Part shown: positions 31,593-32,017 of the stretch, one piece after another
Layout of the letters: every line of letters begins with the position of its first letter
Numbering within the stretch: position 1 is the first letter of the stretch
From: Acidobacteriota bacterium
GTDB lineage: Bacteria > Acidobacteriota > Vicinamibacteria > Vicinamibacterales > UBA8438
Reading direction: 5' to 3'
Assembly: GCA_026706755.1 (NCBI GenBank)
Contig: JAPOYG010000032.1
Coordinates: forward strand, 9,171-41,187
DNA: 32,017 nt
Translations under genes and position numbers: made by a program
The notes under the pieces: generated by a model
Told to the model about the DNA's origin: nothing
The model's database searches: none
What the model saw: the letters and a program-made list of their open reading frames with translations, nothing else

Positions 31593-32017
31593 TTGACCAA
31601 GCCGGAACTGATCGACCGACTCAACCAGGACCTCGCCGACGAGCTCGGCGCCATCATCCAGTACATCGTCTACGCCGCGCGCGCCACCGGTCCGTATCGC
31701 CCGCAGCTCTCGCAGTTCTTCCTGGCGGAGGTCGCCGACGAGCAGTTGCACGCGCAGTACCTGGCGAACAAGATCGTTGCCCTCGGCGGTACGCCGACCA
31801 CTACGCCGCGCGCCGTCCCGCTCCCCGACGGCGACCGCGCGATGCTCGAGGAGGTCCTCGCGGCGGAGCGTCACGCCACCGCCGCCTACACGACGCGGGC
31901 GAAGGAGGCGGAGGCCTACGGCGACAAGGGCCTCGCCGTGCAGCTCGAGGACTTCATCCGCGACGAGAGCAACCACGTCGAGGAGACCGAGCGCATCCTC
32001 CGCGACTGGCCGCTGTA
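31593..32017 (+). CDS. Ferritin-like (bacterioferritin-family) protein, 3' end outside window
   Basis: The frame runs from TTG at 31593 to the window edge without a stop (141 codons). The four-helix ferritin pattern is clear: 'LADELGAIIQYIVYAA' (Glu17), 'EVADEQLHAQYLANKI' (Glu50, His53), a helix with Glu92, and 'EDFIRDESNHVEETE' (Glu125, His128), matching the di-iron ligands of bacterioferritin. At the position of the heme-binding Met52 of bacterioferritin there is Gln51, so heme is probably not bound in the usual way. It would oxidise and store iron or act in oxidative-stress defence. TTG is chosen because GGAG lies about 9 bases before it and the protein then begins exactly as family members do; no ATG is available in this region. 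Confidence 0.85.
   Translation, partial: MTKPELIDRLNQDLADELGAIIQYIVYAARATGPYRPQLSQFFLAEVADEQLHAQYLANKIVALGGTPTTTPRAVPLPDGDRAMLEEVLAAERHATAAYTTRAKEAEAYGDKGLAVQLEDFIRDESNHVEETERILRDWPL

Noticed and set aside
1-32017. CRISPR arrays, tRNA or rRNA genes, insertion sequences, attachment sites
   Set aside because: I found no regularly spaced repeats, cloverleaf-like sequence, transposase or terminal inverted repeats in any gap.

Overview
The window is very GC-rich bacterial chromosome (roughly 70% by eye), densely packed, with 28 genes I can support plus two probable gene remnants. I see no tRNA, rRNA, CRISPR array, transposase or phage gene. The cell envelope is Gram-negative in type: a secreted beta-barrel-like protein, lipoproteins with lipoboxes, a soluble lytic transglycosylase, an amidase and two M23 peptidases. 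The mix of genes (a secreted family with a 'DGRPNLQGVW' motif, a secreted HpaI-type aldolase, TAXI-TRAP transport, a formyl-CoA:oxalate CoA-transferase) suggests Acidobacteriota of the Vicinamibacteria type or a relative. That is inference from gene content, not proof.

Layout. (1) 1-1553, plus strand: the 3' part of a zinc amidase and a GerMN-domain membrane protein. (2) 1626-7014, minus strand: M19 dipeptidase lipoprotein, trehalose-phosphatase OtsB, PhoU, PhoB, PhoR. The Pho genes overlap one another, and PhoB appears to start at CTG. (3) 7059-9289, plus strand: a class V aminotransferase fold enzyme and a secreted barrel-like protein. (4) 9371-16065, minus strand: a chlorite-dismutase-family heme protein, an NRAMP-related transporter lacking the canonical metal motifs, a ketopantoate-reductase-family enzyme, Frc, and two M23 peptidases. 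(5) 16176-18704: uridine kinase, a membrane PAS-GAF protein, a small secreted protein and an 84-residue unknown. (6) 18731-23820: LacD-type aldolase, Slt-type lytic transglycosylase, gamma-glutamyltransferase. (7) 23821-26859: a possible ATPase-gene remnant, a secreted unknown, a secreted HpaI-family aldolase, and a stretch holding a broken small membrane-protein gene. (8) 26860-32017, plus strand: TAXI lipoprotein, fused TRAP permease, secreted serine hydrolase, and a ferritin-like protein cut by the window edge.

How the genes work together. Phosphate sensing (PhoU/PhoB/PhoR) sits directly downstream of a dipeptidase and a trehalose-6-phosphate phosphatase. Peptidoglycan turnover recurs (amidase, two M23, Slt). 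TAXI binding protein, permease and serine hydrolase form an uptake module. The most interesting signal is regulatory: four minus-strand genes have a TANNAT hexamer exactly 7 bases before ATG and no convincing ribosome-binding site, and the TRAP permease has TAGAAT 6 bases before GTG. This is the expected layout of leaderless transcripts.
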